A stretch of 64,000 bases of DNA from Gracilimonas sp040117685 (GCF_040117685.2 NZ_JBEDYP020000014.1:248001-312000); one strand, 5' to 3'. Numbered from the stretch's first letter, positions 19,061 to 27,700 are shown. Translations and numbers: made by a program. The notes: generated by a model from the letters alone, not told the origin.

Positions 19061-20548
19061 ATGAAGGCGAGTACATTAGGTGAACTAAAGGAAAGTGGTT
19101 GGGAATCAATATCGGTTAAGGAAGAGATACGAAAGAATTTAATCAGGAAGATGAGGTCCGGTGAGGAACTTTTTCCCGGTATCCTCGGATACGATAAAAC
19201 CGTAATTCCCCAAGTTCAGCATGCGTTGCTTTCCAGACACGATATGATTCTCCTTGGACTGCGTGGGCAGGCAAAAACCCGAATGTTAAGGCTGCTGGTT
19301 AATTTTCTGGATGAGTATATCCCCATTATTAAAGGTTCAGAAATTAATGACGATCCGCTTAATCCGTTGTCGAAATACGCCAAAGAACTGGTAGAGGAAA
19401 AGGGGGATGATACACCTATTGACTGGCTTCACCGCTCTTACCGTTATGGTGAGAAACTGGCTACTCCGGATACAACAGTGGCTGATTTGATCGGGGATAT
19501 TGACCCGATTAAAGCTGCTACCAAAAAACTGACGCTGGCAGATCAGAATGTGATCAATTTCGGGCTGATACCCCGAACCAATCGGGGAATTTTTGTAATT
19601 AATGAGCTGCCTGATCTTCAACCCCGAATACAGGTGGCTTTGTTGAATATTATGCAGGAGAGGGATATTCAGATCAGGGGCTTTAATGTCCGTATTCCGC
19701 TGGATGTATCGATGGCTTTTTCTGCAAACCCGGAGGATTACACCAATCGGGGGAATATAATTACTCCGCTCAAAGACCGAATCGACTCTCAGATTATTAC
19801 TCACTATCCGAAAGAGCTGGGCGTGGGAATAGATATAACCAGGCAGGAAGCCTGGCAGGAACGGGAAAGTGGAATCAAGATTCACATCCCCGACTTATAT
19901 CGTGAAGTAATTGAAAAAGCCGCTTTCGAAGCGCGTGAGTCTGAGTATGTTGATCAAAAAAGTGGAGTTTCTACCCGAATGACAATCACTGCCCTGGAAC
20001 AGGTGGTATCGTCTGCTGAACGTCGGGCAATTCTTAATGAAGAGAAGGAAACATCTGTTAGAGTAGCTGATTTATATCACATGGTTCCTGCTCTCACGGG
20101 TAAAATTGAACTGGTGTATGAAGGTGAGCAGGAAGGGGCCATTAGTGTGGCCAAACATATATTAGGGAAGGCGATCAGTAAGATGTTTAAAATACATTTT
20201 CCGGATCCTCAGTCTAAAGCCGAAGATCAGAAATCTTCCTATAAAGAGATTATGGATTGGTTTGCTGACGGGAATGAAATCAGTATTTCGGACACCCTTT
20301 CAAACAAAGAATATGAGAAGTCGCTGAACAGAGTGAAAGGGCTGAAGGAGTTGGTAAAGTCTCAGGTTACCGATGCCGGTTCATCCGAAACATTAATCTG
20401 GATGGACTTTGTGCTGGAAGCGCTGCATCAGAATTCGATGCTTAGCAAACAAGATCTGGACGACCAAACATTATACACCGATATGTTGGGTTCTATGTTT
20501 TCCTCGCTGGGAGATATTGACGAAGAAGGCTACGATGAATTTGAGTGA
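19061..20548 (+). CDS. ChlI/MoxR-type AAA+ ATPase (magnesium chelatase-like, COG1239 type)
   Basis: 495 residues. The Walker A is degenerate (LGLRGQAKTR, Ala where Gly is usual). The Walker B region reads FVINELPDL, with Asn-Glu, as is usual in this sub-family, and FSANPEDYTNRG carries sensor 1. EINDDPLNPLSKYAKEL and RYGEKLATPDTTVADLIGDIDPIK are further family blocks. Such ATPases normally work with a VWA-domain partner as a chaperone-like pair; here no VWA gene adjoins. True Mg-chelatase function is very unlikely, as no chlorophyll genes are visible. rpmE follows about 70 bp downstream. Confidence 0.85.
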   Translation: MKASTLGELKESGWESISVKEEIRKNLIRKMRSGEELFPGILGYDKTVIPQVQHALLSRHDMILLGLRGQAKTRMLRLLVNFLDEYIPIIKGSEINDDPLNPLSKYAKELVEEKGDDTPIDWLHRSYRYGEKLATPDTTVADLIGDIDPIKAATKKLTLADQNVINFGLIPRTNRGIFVINELPDLQPRIQVALLNIMQERDIQIRGFNVRIPLDVSMAFSANPEDYTNRGNIITPLKDRIDSQIITHYPKELGVGIDITRQEAWQERESGIKIHIPDLYREVIEKAAFEARESEYVDQKSGVSTRMTITALEQVVSSAERRAILNEEKETSVRVADLYHMVPALTGKIELVYEGEQEGAISVAKHILGKAISKMFKIHFPDPQSKAEDQKSSYKEIMDWFADGNEISISDTLSNKEYEKSLNRVKGLKELVKSQVTDAGSSETLIWMDFVLEALHQNSMLSKQDLDDQTLYTDMLGSMFSSLGDIDEEGYDEFE

Positions 20549-20555
20549 TAATTAG

Positions 20556-20587
20556 ATTGAATTCAGTTTTTGTTAGCCTTATATTTA
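20556..20587 (+). promoter_or_regulatory. Putative promoter of rpmE
   Basis: ATTG at 20556-20559 and TATATTTA at 20580-20587, 20 bp apart, fit the Bacteroidota -33 TTTG / -7 TAnnTTTG pattern with one mismatch in each element, 34 bp before the rpmE ATG. Confidence 0.4.
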
Positions 20588-20620
20588 AAGCCTTTGCAAA
20601 TTTCAAGCAAGTATAAGACC

Positions 20621-20842
20621 ATGAAAAAAGGAATTCATCCAGATTACAAAGAAATTACGGTAGTGATGAGCGATGGTACCGAGGTAAAAACCCGCAGCAC
20701 TATGGATACCAAAGACGGAGTGTATCGCAGTGAGGTTGACTCTAAAAACCATCCATTCTATACCAAGAGTAACACTTTTACGTCTACAGCCGGACGTGTT
20801 GACCGCTTTAAGCGTCGATACGGTAAAGGCGACGACAAGTAA
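20621..20842 (+). CDS. rpmE: 50S ribosomal protein L31
   Basis: 73 residues starting MKKGIHPDYKEITVVMSDG; the ATG at 20621 is chosen because the family begins exactly there (an in-frame TTG 17 codons upstream is not a real start). SKNHPFYT and the C-terminal GRVDRFKRRYGK match L31. The zinc-binding cysteines of E. coli-type L31 are absent; Asp and Asn replace the two in the DVCSKCHPF region. This is therefore the Cys-lacking form that does not need zinc. It is a monocistronic gene with its own terminator. Confidence 0.95.
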   Translation: MKKGIHPDYKEITVVMSDGTEVKTRSTMDTKDGVYRSEVDSKNHPFYTKSNTFTSTAGRVDRFKRRYGKGDDK

Positions 20843-20863
20843 TTTTAGCAATCGTTTTTTAAG

Positions 20864-20896
20864 AAGGATGTATCTGTAAAGGTGCATCCTTTTTTT
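20864..20896 (+). terminator. Terminator of rpmE
   Basis: An 11-bp stem with two G-T pairs (20864-20874 with 20881-20891), a 6-base loop and a T run to 20896, 21 bp after the rpmE stop. The next gene starts immediately at 20897, so its mRNA must begin within or upstream of the hairpin. Confidence 0.85.
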
Positions 20897-21529
20897 ATGC
20901 AGCCTATGGAAATTCAAAAATTTGAAGTCGGCCCTTTCCTCGAAAACACTTATCTGCTCACAAAGAACGGGCAGCACCTGATTATTGACCCCGGTTTCTC
21001 AAATGAGACCGAGTATCAAAGGCTGAAGGAACAAATGAACGGTGAACTGAAGGCGGTTGTGCTTACCCATGCTCATGTTGATCATGTGTTGGGAATAAGC
21101 CGACTGAGAAACGACTTTGATGTACCGGTTTATTTGTGTTCAGAAGATCGTTTTCTATGGGGAAATTTCGGTAGTCAAGCTCAGATGTTTGGGATCAGTC
21201 AAACAGGGTTTGGGTTTGAACCGGATGATTTGCCAAATGAAGGCTCATTCTCTATCGGAGATTTTGAGTTTGACTGTTTATACACACCCGGACATTCCCC
21301 CGATCATATCTCTCTCTATTTTCGGGACGAAGAGTTGGTGATAGCCGGAGATGCCTTGTTCAAAGAAAGCATTGGCCGCACGGATTTATATAAGGGGAAT
21401 TTTGAATTGCTGGCAAAAAGTATCAAAGAGAAGCTATACACCTTACCTGAAAACACTACCGTTTTCCCGGGGCACGGTCCTGAGACTACAATCGCTCACG
21501 AGAAACAGCATAATCCTTTTGTGAAGTAG
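20897..21529 (+). CDS. MBL-fold metallo-hydrolase (glyoxalase II-like)
   Basis: About 210 residues. The start is one of two ATGs (20897 or 20906); a GTG at 20882 lies inside the terminator hairpin and is unlikely. The metal-binding HxHxDH motif is LTHAHVDHV. Further ligands are in YTPGHSPDHISLYF, AGDALFKESIGRTDL and FPGHGPETTI. This set and the size match the YcbL/glyoxalase II-like group of the metallo-beta-lactamase superfamily, which hydrolyse thioesters such as S-lactoylglutathione. The substrate here is not determined. It is convergent with a TPR-like gene 15 bp away. Confidence 0.88.
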   Translation: MQPMEIQKFEVGPFLENTYLLTKNGQHLIIDPGFSNETEYQRLKEQMNGELKAVVLTHAHVDHVLGISRLRNDFDVPVYLCSEDRFLWGNFGSQAQMFGISQTGFGFEPDDLPNEGSFSIGDFEFDCLYTPGHSPDHISLYFRDEELVIAGDALFKESIGRTDLYKGNFELLAKSIKEKLYTLPENTTVFPGHGPETTIAHEKQHNPFVK

Positions 21530-21543
21530 GAAGTAAGGCTTGA

Positions 21544-22170
21544 TCAATCGGTAGATTCCTGCTTGCTCTTGAGCTTATCAATCTGCTTTTGATAATGCTC
21601 TGCCTTATCCTGATCCTTATCGATGAGCCGTTCGTACATTTTAATAGCTTCTGATTTCCGGCCTTGCTTTGAATGAATTTTGGCCAGCGTTTCGGTAACC
21701 ACATCATCAATTTCTTCGGATTCCTTACTCAGGTCGGAATCATCAAAATCCTCATCATCGACAGGGATCTGAATACGTTTTGATTCAACCGCTTCCAGCA
21801 TTCCAATGAGTCTGTCCAGGTCCAATACCGGTGAAGTACGTGAGCCCTGCTGTAATTTAAGTTTAGAGGAGGTGTAAGAAGTAGTAGGAATAGCAGCTTC
21901 GAATTTTTCGGGGTGTACCAGGAAATAATGTAAGTGTTCCATCAACGGGCTACCGGGTGCATACGTTTTTGCTTTCAAAGCCTCTTTAATAGCATCCTGT
22001 TTATTATCCTGAAGGTGGTAGAACCATGATAATAAAAAATGACCAACCGCATCAGGGCCTCGTTTCTTCAAGTGCTTCCTGAGTTTATGGGTAACCTCTT
22101 CCGGGTTTTCCTCAAACTTCTCTACATAGGAAGACAATGACTTTGGTATGTTGAATGGCAGTTGTTGCAT
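21544..22170 (-). CDS. TPR-like hypothetical protein
   Basis: 208 residues, no signal peptide. The N-terminal third has a helix pair (GHFLLSWFYHLQDNKQDAIKEALKA) and the C-terminal end a clear TPR (VTETLAKIHSKQGRKSEAIKMYERLIDKD). Between them lies a low-complexity acidic linker (DDEDFDDSDLSKESEE). It is probably a cytoplasmic protein-binding scaffold of unknown role. It is the third gene of a minus-strand unit, 56 bp after the LptE-like gene. Confidence 0.75.
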   Translation of the reverse strand: MQQLPFNIPKSLSSYVEKFEENPEEVTHKLRKHLKKRGPDAVGHFLLSWFYHLQDNKQDAIKEALKAKTYAPGSPLMEHLHYFLVHPEKFEAAIPTTSYTSSKLKLQQGSRTSPVLDLDRLIGMLEAVESKRIQIPVDDEDFDDSDLSKESEEIDDVVTETLAKIHSKQGRKSEAIKMYERLIDKDQDKAEHYQKQIDKLKSKQESTD

Positions 22171-22226
22171 GGGCTGTATTAAGACTGAACTATAATAAAG
22201 TGAAGTAGGGTTACAATCAAAGCTAA

Positions 22227-22742
22227 TTACCAGTTACTTACCGCATCATTGAACATATTATTTGCTGCTTGTTCGAGGGCACTGTTTGCGGCTTGGTTTT
22301 CTCCGTTGATGGGGTCGTCAGTAGGATCGTAGGTAAACTTTCCGGAAAAGGTATTGGTCCATTCCGGTTCCTCTTTTGATGCATATTTAAAGGTTGCCCG
22401 AACGGTAATTGTAACCTCATTTTGGTCAGACTGTTCATCACCTCCTATACTGAAGGGGCGGTTGGTGTACCCGGTTATTACCCCGTCCAGTACGGCATCA
22501 GCATCACTTTCATTATTTGCCAGTTGTAGTTTGCTTTGATTTACGAACCTGTTTATCAGCGCTTCATTCAGCCGATTGCTTAAATCTCCAAGTCCGCTAT
22601 TCGATTGATCCGGAAAGAAAGGAATGAAAATCGTATTAACGCCCGGTGGAATAGAGGCTCCGGTAAAGCTATATCGCAGGCAGCTGCTGAAGCTCAGGCA
22701 GAAGGTGACCGTCAATAAAAGGAGAATTCTATTCCAGGCCAT
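22227..22742 (-). CDS. LptE-like outer-membrane lipoprotein
   Basis: 171 residues from the ATG at 22742 (an in-frame ATG at 22775 would extend further into the upstream gene). The signal peptide ends in the lipobox FSSC. The mature part starts LRYSFTGASIPPGVNTIFIPFF, followed by LSNRLNEALINRFVNQSKL and DADAVLDGVITGY, the pattern of LptE/LPS-assembly lipoproteins (DUF/LptE family of Bacteroidota). LptE plugs LptD during lipopolysaccharide insertion in the outer membrane. The gene overlaps the end of the sigma-54 activator gene by 14 bp, so it is translationally linked to it. Confidence 0.8.
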   Translation of the reverse strand: MAWNRILLLLTVTFCLSFSSCLRYSFTGASIPPGVNTIFIPFFPDQSNSGLGDLSNRLNEALINRFVNQSKLQLANNESDADAVLDGVITGYTNRPFSIGGDEQSDQNEVTITVRATFKYASKEEPEWTNTFSGKFTYDPTDDPINGENQAANSALEQAANNMFNDAVSNW

Positions 22743-24021
22743 ACTGATCCAGTTTGCGGTATAAGGTTCGTTCACTTACACCCAGGGTTTCTGATGCTTT
22801 TCTGCGGTTTCCATCAAAGCGTTTGAGGGCTTGTTGTATAAGAAATTTTTCAGCATCCTCTATTGAGGGGATCTCATTATTTTGGAGGAAATCAACGAGC
22901 TCTGTTTCTTCATCTTCGTCTAAATCGGGTTGATCGGGCATGGATTGCAGACCCAGAGTGGCATGATCTCCAAGATCAACATTCACACCTGAAATTTCTG
23001 ATTTATCCATTTCATCTCTCACCGAGGCAGGTAAAGCTTTCAGGTTTTTATTTGAAAAAGTGGAGTAAAGAAAGTTGGCAAACATCTTTTTAACATCAGC
23101 AATATCATTTCTTAGCTCAACCAAAGCCCTGTAAACGAGTTCACGGTCTTTTCTTTCAAAATCACTGCCACCCTCCCTGTTCTGCTTTTGATAGGCATCA
23201 TCAGCTACCATTGGGAGGTTATCTGTTCTGCCCTGTCGCTGCCGGCCTTTAAGGTACTTTTGAAGTTTGTCTTGATCGATGAACTGAGATTTTTCAAGCA
23301 CAACCAATTGTTCGGCTACATTTCTTAATTCTCTGATATTTCCCGGCCATCGGTAGGATATCAGCAATTCCCGGGCTTCATCAGAAAACCCCTTAAAAAC
23401 AGAGTCATACCGGGATGAATATTCTTCGACAAACTTTCGAAAAATAGGGATGATATCTTCCTGCCGGTCTCGCAAAGGGGGGAGTTTAATCTGTACGGTA
23501 TCCAGACGGTAGTAAAGGTCTTCTCTGAAAGAACCATCCTGTACCATTTGCCATAAGTTCTGGTTGGTTGCAGCAATAACACGTACATCAGTGGTTTGAA
23601 CTTTACTGGAACCCACCCGGAAAAATTCCCCGTTTTCAAGTACACGAAGTAATTTTACCTGTACGTTCTTTGGGGTATCACCAATTTCATCAAGGAAAAT
23701 CGTGCCGCCGTTAGCTTTTTCAAAGTATCCTTCCCGGGAAGTTTCGGCACCGGTAAATGCCCCTTTTTCGTGGCCAAATAATTCACTTTCAATAATTCCT
23801 TCCGGGATGGCTCCACAGTTTACAATAACCAGGTTGTTACGGCTGCGGTCGCTCATGGCATGGATGGCCCGGGCGGTAACATCTTTACCGACCCCGCTTT
23901 CGCCCTGTAAAGTTACGGTGATATCAGTTTTAGCGACCTGCATAATCTTGTCGATAACCTGTCGCATGGCTTCTGATTTACCAAGTAAACCAAACTGTTC
24001 TTGAAATACTTCTCGATCCAT
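22729..24021 (-). CDS. Sigma-54-dependent transcriptional activator without receiver domain
   Basis: 430 residues. The AAA+ core begins almost at the N terminus: Walker A GESGVGKD, the sigma-54 contact loop GAFTGA (in FGHEKGAFTGAETS), Walker B GGTIFLDEIGD and the WPGNIRELRN block. The C-terminal Fis-type helix-turn-helix is NRRKASETLGVSERTLYRKL. There is no response-regulator or GAF domain, so it is not an ordinary two-component regulator; control may act through the 130-residue linker between core and HTH. It heads the unit activator - lptE-like - TPR protein. Confidence 0.93.
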   Translation of the reverse strand: MDREVFQEQFGLLGKSEAMRQVIDKIMQVAKTDITVTLQGESGVGKDVTARAIHAMSDRSRNNLVIVNCGAIPEGIIESELFGHEKGAFTGAETSREGYFEKANGGTIFLDEIGDTPKNVQVKLLRVLENGEFFRVGSSKVQTTDVRVIAATNQNLWQMVQDGSFREDLYYRLDTVQIKLPPLRDRQEDIIPIFRKFVEEYSSRYDSVFKGFSDEARELLISYRWPGNIRELRNVAEQLVVLEKSQFIDQDKLQKYLKGRQRQGRTDNLPMVADDAYQKQNREGGSDFERKDRELVYRALVELRNDIADVKKMFANFLYSTFSNKNLKALPASVRDEMDKSEISGVNVDLGDHATLGLQSMPDQPDLDEDEETELVDFLQNNEIPSIEDAEKFLIQQALKRFDGNRRKASETLGVSERTLYRKLDQYGLE

Positions 24022-24171
24022 AAAGAAAATAGAATTAAAGTATCAGCTCAGTGTCAGGCAAACTGCATAGATAGTACTGATACCTTTTGAATTACATACT
24101 GTCAGAATGACGTAAGTTAACGATTCCTGCTTAAGTAAGTAAATGAAATGTAAAGGGAAATTAGAGCTCTT

Positions 24172-24654
24172 CTATTTCTTTATAAGCTCCACAGCATGTT
24201 CTACAGGTAGCGACCTTGTTTCTTTAAAGCTGGATAGTACAAGGTTCGAGCGGGTTTTGCTTACACCTTGCCAAGCCTGTATTCTGGAAAGCAGGCTCTC
24301 AAAAGATCCCGTGTTTTTTGTTCGGACTTTCAGAAAATGTGAACCGTCTCCGGTAATGGAATGGCATTCCAAAATTTCTCTTTCTTCAGCAGCTCTCTCT
24401 ACAAAATCTTGGTAGTTCTCCGAGCCGTCAACCTGTACAAAAATAAAGGCCGTAATATCGAAGTGAAATTTCTTACTGTTAAGGATGGCTTTATACCCTT
24501 CGATAAGACCGCGTTCTTCCAGCTTTTTCATTCGTTCGGAAACCGAAGGGACTGATAAGTTTACCAATTCAGCAATAGTGTTTCGCTGTGCCCGGCCATG
24601 CTCCTGAAGGTGGTTTAAAATAGCCAGGTCGGTATCGTCTAATAAATGACTCAT
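24172..24654 (-). CDS. Lrp/AsnC-family transcriptional regulator
   Basis: 160 residues. An N-terminal winged HTH (LDDTDLAILNHLQEHGRAQRN ... SVPSVSERMKKLEERGLIEGY) is followed by an AsnC ligand-binding (RAM) domain with ECHSITGDGSHFLKVRTKN. It is normally an amino-acid-sensing DNA-binding regulator working as oligomers. The target cannot be inferred; it is a single gene between the sigma-54 activator and serS. Confidence 0.93.
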   Translation of the reverse strand: MSHLLDDTDLAILNHLQEHGRAQRNTIAELVNLSVPSVSERMKKLEERGLIEGYKAILNSKKFHFDITAFIFVQVDGSENYQDFVERAAEEREILECHSITGDGSHFLKVRTKNTGSFESLLSRIQAWQGVSKTRSNLVLSSFKETRSLPVEHAVELIKK

Positions 24655-24845
24655 GTTTTACCTTAAATTCCCTAAAAATTCTTTGATTGTTGGATGATAG
24701 CCTTAATTATTTAGGTAATCAATATAAAAAGCGCTTCCAGCAGAGCTGTTTAACTGAAATTATTAGGTTCAAAAAAGGTGTAACAAAAAGTCGAATACCT
24801 CTTATCTTTGATGCTTAAATCAAAAGAAATTTATCGTACTGAAAC

Positions 24846-26114
24846 ATGCTCGACATCAACTTCATCAAAGAAAACCGCAAATTGGTAGAAAAGGCGATTA
24901 TCAATAAGGGGGAGAAGGATACTTCTGTAGTAGAAAAAGTGCTGGCCGTGGATGAAGACTGGAGGTCGAAAGTGCATGAGGGTGATTTACTCCGAAGCGA
25001 AAGCAATACCAAAGCCAAGGAAATTGGCAAACTGATGGGGCAGGGAAAGAAGGAAGAAGCTCAGGAGATTATAAAGAAAACCTCTGAAATGAAGGAGCGC
25101 ATCAAGGAAATTGAAGAAGAGGTGAAAGAGCTTCGTGAAACAAGGGATGACATGCTGCTTCGCATCCCGAATGTTCCTCACCCGAGCGTTCCGGTTGGTG
25201 CCACGGAAGATGATAACGAGACGTTCAAAACCTGGGGCCAGCCCAACGATGAGGACTGGAGAAAGCCGCACTGGGAGTTAACCGAACGTCATGGATGGGT
25301 AGATTTTGAGAGAGGGGTGAAAGTAACCGGAGCCGGATTTCCTTTTTATGTAGGTGGGGTTGCTCAACTGCAAAGGGCACTGCTTAACTATTTTATTAAT
25401 GAAGCAGGGAAGGCTGGATATACCGAGCTTCAGGCTCCATATTTTGTAAATGAAGATTCAGCGCGGGGAACGGGGCAGATTCCGGATAAGGAAGATATGA
25501 TGTATGAAATTCCGCGGGATGAGTTTTTTACAATCCCTACAGCTGAGGTGCCGGTTACGAACTTCCATCGAGATGAAATTATTGAGTTAAAAGAGCTGCC
25601 GTTAAAATATGTTTGCCACACTCCCTGTTGGAGACGGGAAGCCGGTTCATACGGAAAAGATGTTCGTGGATTGAACAGGCTGCATCAGTTTGATAAAGTA
25701 GAACTGGTGAAAATAGTAAAGCCGGAAGATTCTTACGATGAGTTGGAAAGCCTGCGCGAACATGCAGAAAAGCTACTCGAAGCACTGGATCTACCGTACC
25801 GAACCTTGTTAATGTGTACCGGGGATATGGGCTTTACCCAGAGCAAAAAATATGATCTTGAGGTATGGAGTCCGGGGCAACAGCGCTGGCTGGAAGTAAG
25901 CTCATGCTCCAATTTTGAAAGTTTTCAGGCCCGCCGGATGCAACTCCGCTACCGAAAGGATGAAAAGGATATTGAGACATTACATACATTAAACGGATCT
26001 GGGTTGGCATTACCGCGCGTGGTTTCAGCAATTTTGGAAGCATATCAGGAAGAGAATGGGAAAGTCAAAGTACCGGAGGTACTTAAGCCGTTTATTGGAA
26101 GGGATTATTTGTAG
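24846..26114 (+). CDS. serS: Serine--tRNA ligase
   Basis: 422 residues, standard length. It charges tRNA-Ser (and tRNA-Sec where present) with serine. The N-terminal coiled-coil arm (about 30-110, charged Glu/Lys heptads) is present. Class II motifs follow: FTIPTAEVPVTNFH, motif 2 FRREAG-type CWRREAGSYGKDVRGLNRLHQF, SSCSNFESFQARRMQLRYR, and motif 3 TLNGSGLALPRVVSAILE. It is a single gene with a likely terminator overlapping its stop codon. Confidence 0.97.
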   Translation: MLDINFIKENRKLVEKAIINKGEKDTSVVEKVLAVDEDWRSKVHEGDLLRSESNTKAKEIGKLMGQGKKEEAQEIIKKTSEMKERIKEIEEEVKELRETRDDMLLRIPNVPHPSVPVGATEDDNETFKTWGQPNDEDWRKPHWELTERHGWVDFERGVKVTGAGFPFYVGGVAQLQRALLNYFINEAGKAGYTELQAPYFVNEDSARGTGQIPDKEDMMYEIPRDEFFTIPTAEVPVTNFHRDEIIELKELPLKYVCHTPCWRREAGSYGKDVRGLNRLHQFDKVELVKIVKPEDSYDELESLREHAEKLLEALDLPYRTLLMCTGDMGFTQSKKYDLEVWSPGQQRWLEVSSCSNFESFQARRMQLRYRKDEKDIETLHTLNGSGLALPRVVSAILEAYQEENGKVKVPEVLKPFIGRDYL

Positions 26115-26152
26115 AGAAGTTAGGAAGCAGGTTCTCTACTTGTTGTTTTTTT
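26111..26152 (+). terminator. Likely terminator of serS
   Basis: An 8-bp stem (26111-26118 with 26132-26139) followed by a T-rich tail to 26152. The serS stop codon lies inside the left arm, and the hairpin covers the 3' end of the convergent small membrane-protein gene. Confidence 0.6.
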
Positions 26153-26342
26153 GGGACAACCAAACGATTCCCCATACCAAACCTACCAGAGCTAATGCAA
26201 TCCCAAATCCTCCGAGGAATGCATACAGTAAATAGGGCAGAATAACACTAATAACGATACCGGTAATGGCTTTAAGAGGGGAGGCTGCTACGGCGGAAGC
26301 TCCAAGCAATGATTTAAAAAGTCTGGCCAATCGTGCTAACAT
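26136..26342 (-). CDS. Small membrane protein, unknown function
   Basis: 68 residues starting at ATG. A basic amphipathic start (MLARLARLFKSLLG) is followed by two hydrophobic segments (about 26-44 and 46-62) and a basic tail SQKNNK. It is probably a two-pass inner-membrane protein. No family is recognised. Sensible residue distribution, positive-inside ends and placement in an otherwise empty gap support a real gene, although it is short. Confidence 0.6.
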   Translation of the reverse strand: MLARLARLFKSLLGASAVAASPLKAITGIVISVILPYLLYAFLGGFGIALALVGLVWGIVWLSQKNNK

Positions 26343-26412
26343 GTAAAGTAAAATTTATTCGGGGTGCGCAACAGTACGCCCGGGATATCAAAAAGATTCA
26401 AAGTATTAATGA

Positions 26413-26497
26413 AGGGTGATAGGGTGATAGGGTGATAAAGTGATAGAGTGATATGGTGAAAATTTCTTTCTAAAAATCACTCTATCACTTTATCACC
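26413..26497. repeat. Octamer tandem repeat forming a 22-bp perfect inverted repeat
   Basis: From 26413 the 8-base unit AGGGTGAT is repeated (three exact copies, then AAAGTGAT, AGAGTGAT and ATGGTGAA). The reverse-complement array starts at 26476. Arms 26431-26452 and 26476-26497 pair perfectly over 22 bp with a 23-base loop. It lies 14 bp beyond the dusB stop on the minus strand and could terminate or stabilise that transcript, though no clear U tract follows. Confidence 0.85.
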
Positions 26498-26510
26498 TTT
26501 CACTTATCAC

Positions 26511-27500
26511 TTAAGCTACCGCATGAATCTCGGTCTCGTCAAAGTTGTGCAGAAGTTCCAGAATGGGATCCATCTCATCGTGCTCCATAAGCTGCATCCG
26601 TAAATTCTTTCCATTACGAACGCCTTTCAGGTACTGTCCGTAATGTTTCTTCATGATGATGACACCATAGCGTTCTCCGTGTTGTTGAACAGAAAGCCGT
26701 AGTTGTTCAGCACAAAGCTCAACCCGTTGACGAACGGTTGGTTCCGGAAGGAGTTCTCCGGTCTCCAGATAATGACGGGTTTGTTCAAAAATCCATGGAT
26801 TGCCTATAGCTCCACGGCCAATCATCACGCCATCAACTCCGGTCTCCTCGAACATTTTTTTAGCGAGTTCGGGAGAAGTCACATCCCCGTTTCCGATAAT
26901 CGGGATTTCGAGTCCGGGAGTGTTTTTAAGTTTCTTCAACCAATCCCAACGGGCATCCCCTTTATATTTCTGAGCACGTGTACGAGCATGTACGGTAAGT
27001 GCCTTAACGCCGAGATTTTGAAGCATAAGAGCCACTTCCTGAATTTTTATGGTGCTATCGTCCCAGCCAAGTCGGGTTTTAACAGTTACAGGGCGGTCCT
27101 GGACGGCATCAACCACCGTACCGGCCATTCGTTCCATCATGGCCAGGTCTTTAAGGCAGCCCGCTCCGGCTCCTTTTTTAACAATCTTATAAACCGGGCA
27201 TCCAAAGTTGATGTCTACCAGGTCCGGGTTTTGATCAACAGCTACTTTGGCAGCTCCTTCCATAGCTTCTTCACGCCCGCCAAAAATCTGTACACCAAAA
27301 GGGCGTTCCATCTCTTCGAAGTCCATTTTTTGCATAGCTATATCAGATGCACGAATGATGGCTTCAGAACTTATAAATTCTGTGAATACGATGTCGGCTC
27401 CTTTACGCCGGCAGAGCTGTCGGAATGGGGAGTCTGTTACATCTTCCATAGGTGCAAGAAAGAGAGGTTGGTCAGGTAGTTCTATCGGACCGATATTCAT
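26511..27500 (-). CDS. dusB: tRNA-dihydrouridine synthase
   Basis: 329 residues. It reduces uridine to dihydrouridine in the D-loop of tRNA using FMN. Signatures: FLAPMEDVTDSPFRQLCR at the N terminus, DINFGCPVYKIVKKGAGAGCL with the catalytic Cys in the KGAGAGCL block, PVTVKTRLGW, LTVHARTRAQKYKG and MIGRGAIGNPWIF. The combination is DusB-like. It is a single gene on the minus strand. Confidence 0.95.
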   Translation of the reverse strand: MNIGPIELPDQPLFLAPMEDVTDSPFRQLCRRKGADIVFTEFISSEAIIRASDIAMQKMDFEEMERPFGVQIFGGREEAMEGAAKVAVDQNPDLVDINFGCPVYKIVKKGAGAGCLKDLAMMERMAGTVVDAVQDRPVTVKTRLGWDDSTIKIQEVALMLQNLGVKALTVHARTRAQKYKGDARWDWLKKLKNTPGLEIPIIGNGDVTSPELAKKMFEETGVDGVMIGRGAIGNPWIFEQTRHYLETGELLPEPTVRQRVELCAEQLRLSVQQHGERYGVIIMKKHYGQYLKGVRNGKNLRMQLMEHDEMDPILELLHNFDETEIHAVA

Positions 27501-27667
27501 TACTATAAAAAAGGTTTTGGCTTAATTTTAGTTTAAAGATACAGCTTTTCTAAAGGATTTATAAGTGAGCATCTAATCAACAAAAGCGCAATACCCGATT
27601 GAAGGTTATTTTGTAGAGATGGTAAATGAAAGACCAGACTTTCAGTCAGGAATTCGTAAAACTTCCC

Positions 27668-27700
27668 TTTAGCCATTTCCCTCATTTAGGCTTATATTTT
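27668..27700 (+). promoter_or_regulatory. Putative promoter of the aldolase gene
   Basis: TTTA (27668-27671) and TATATTTT (27693-27700) separated by 21 bp fit the TTTG / TAnnTTTG pattern with one mismatch each, about 52 bp before the ATG. Confidence 0.4.

Noticed and set aside
19061..20548. Magnesium chelatase for chlorophyll synthesis
   Set aside because: No other chlorophyll gene is visible and the family is widespread in non-phototrophs; called as a ChlI/MoxR-type ATPase instead.
26413..26497. Possible small CRISPR array
   Set aside because: Repeats are 8-base tandem units without spacers, and no cas gene is present.
26703..27479. 258-codon plus-strand frame opposite dusB
   Set aside because: dusB motifs on the minus strand are unmistakable; the antisense translation has no signature.
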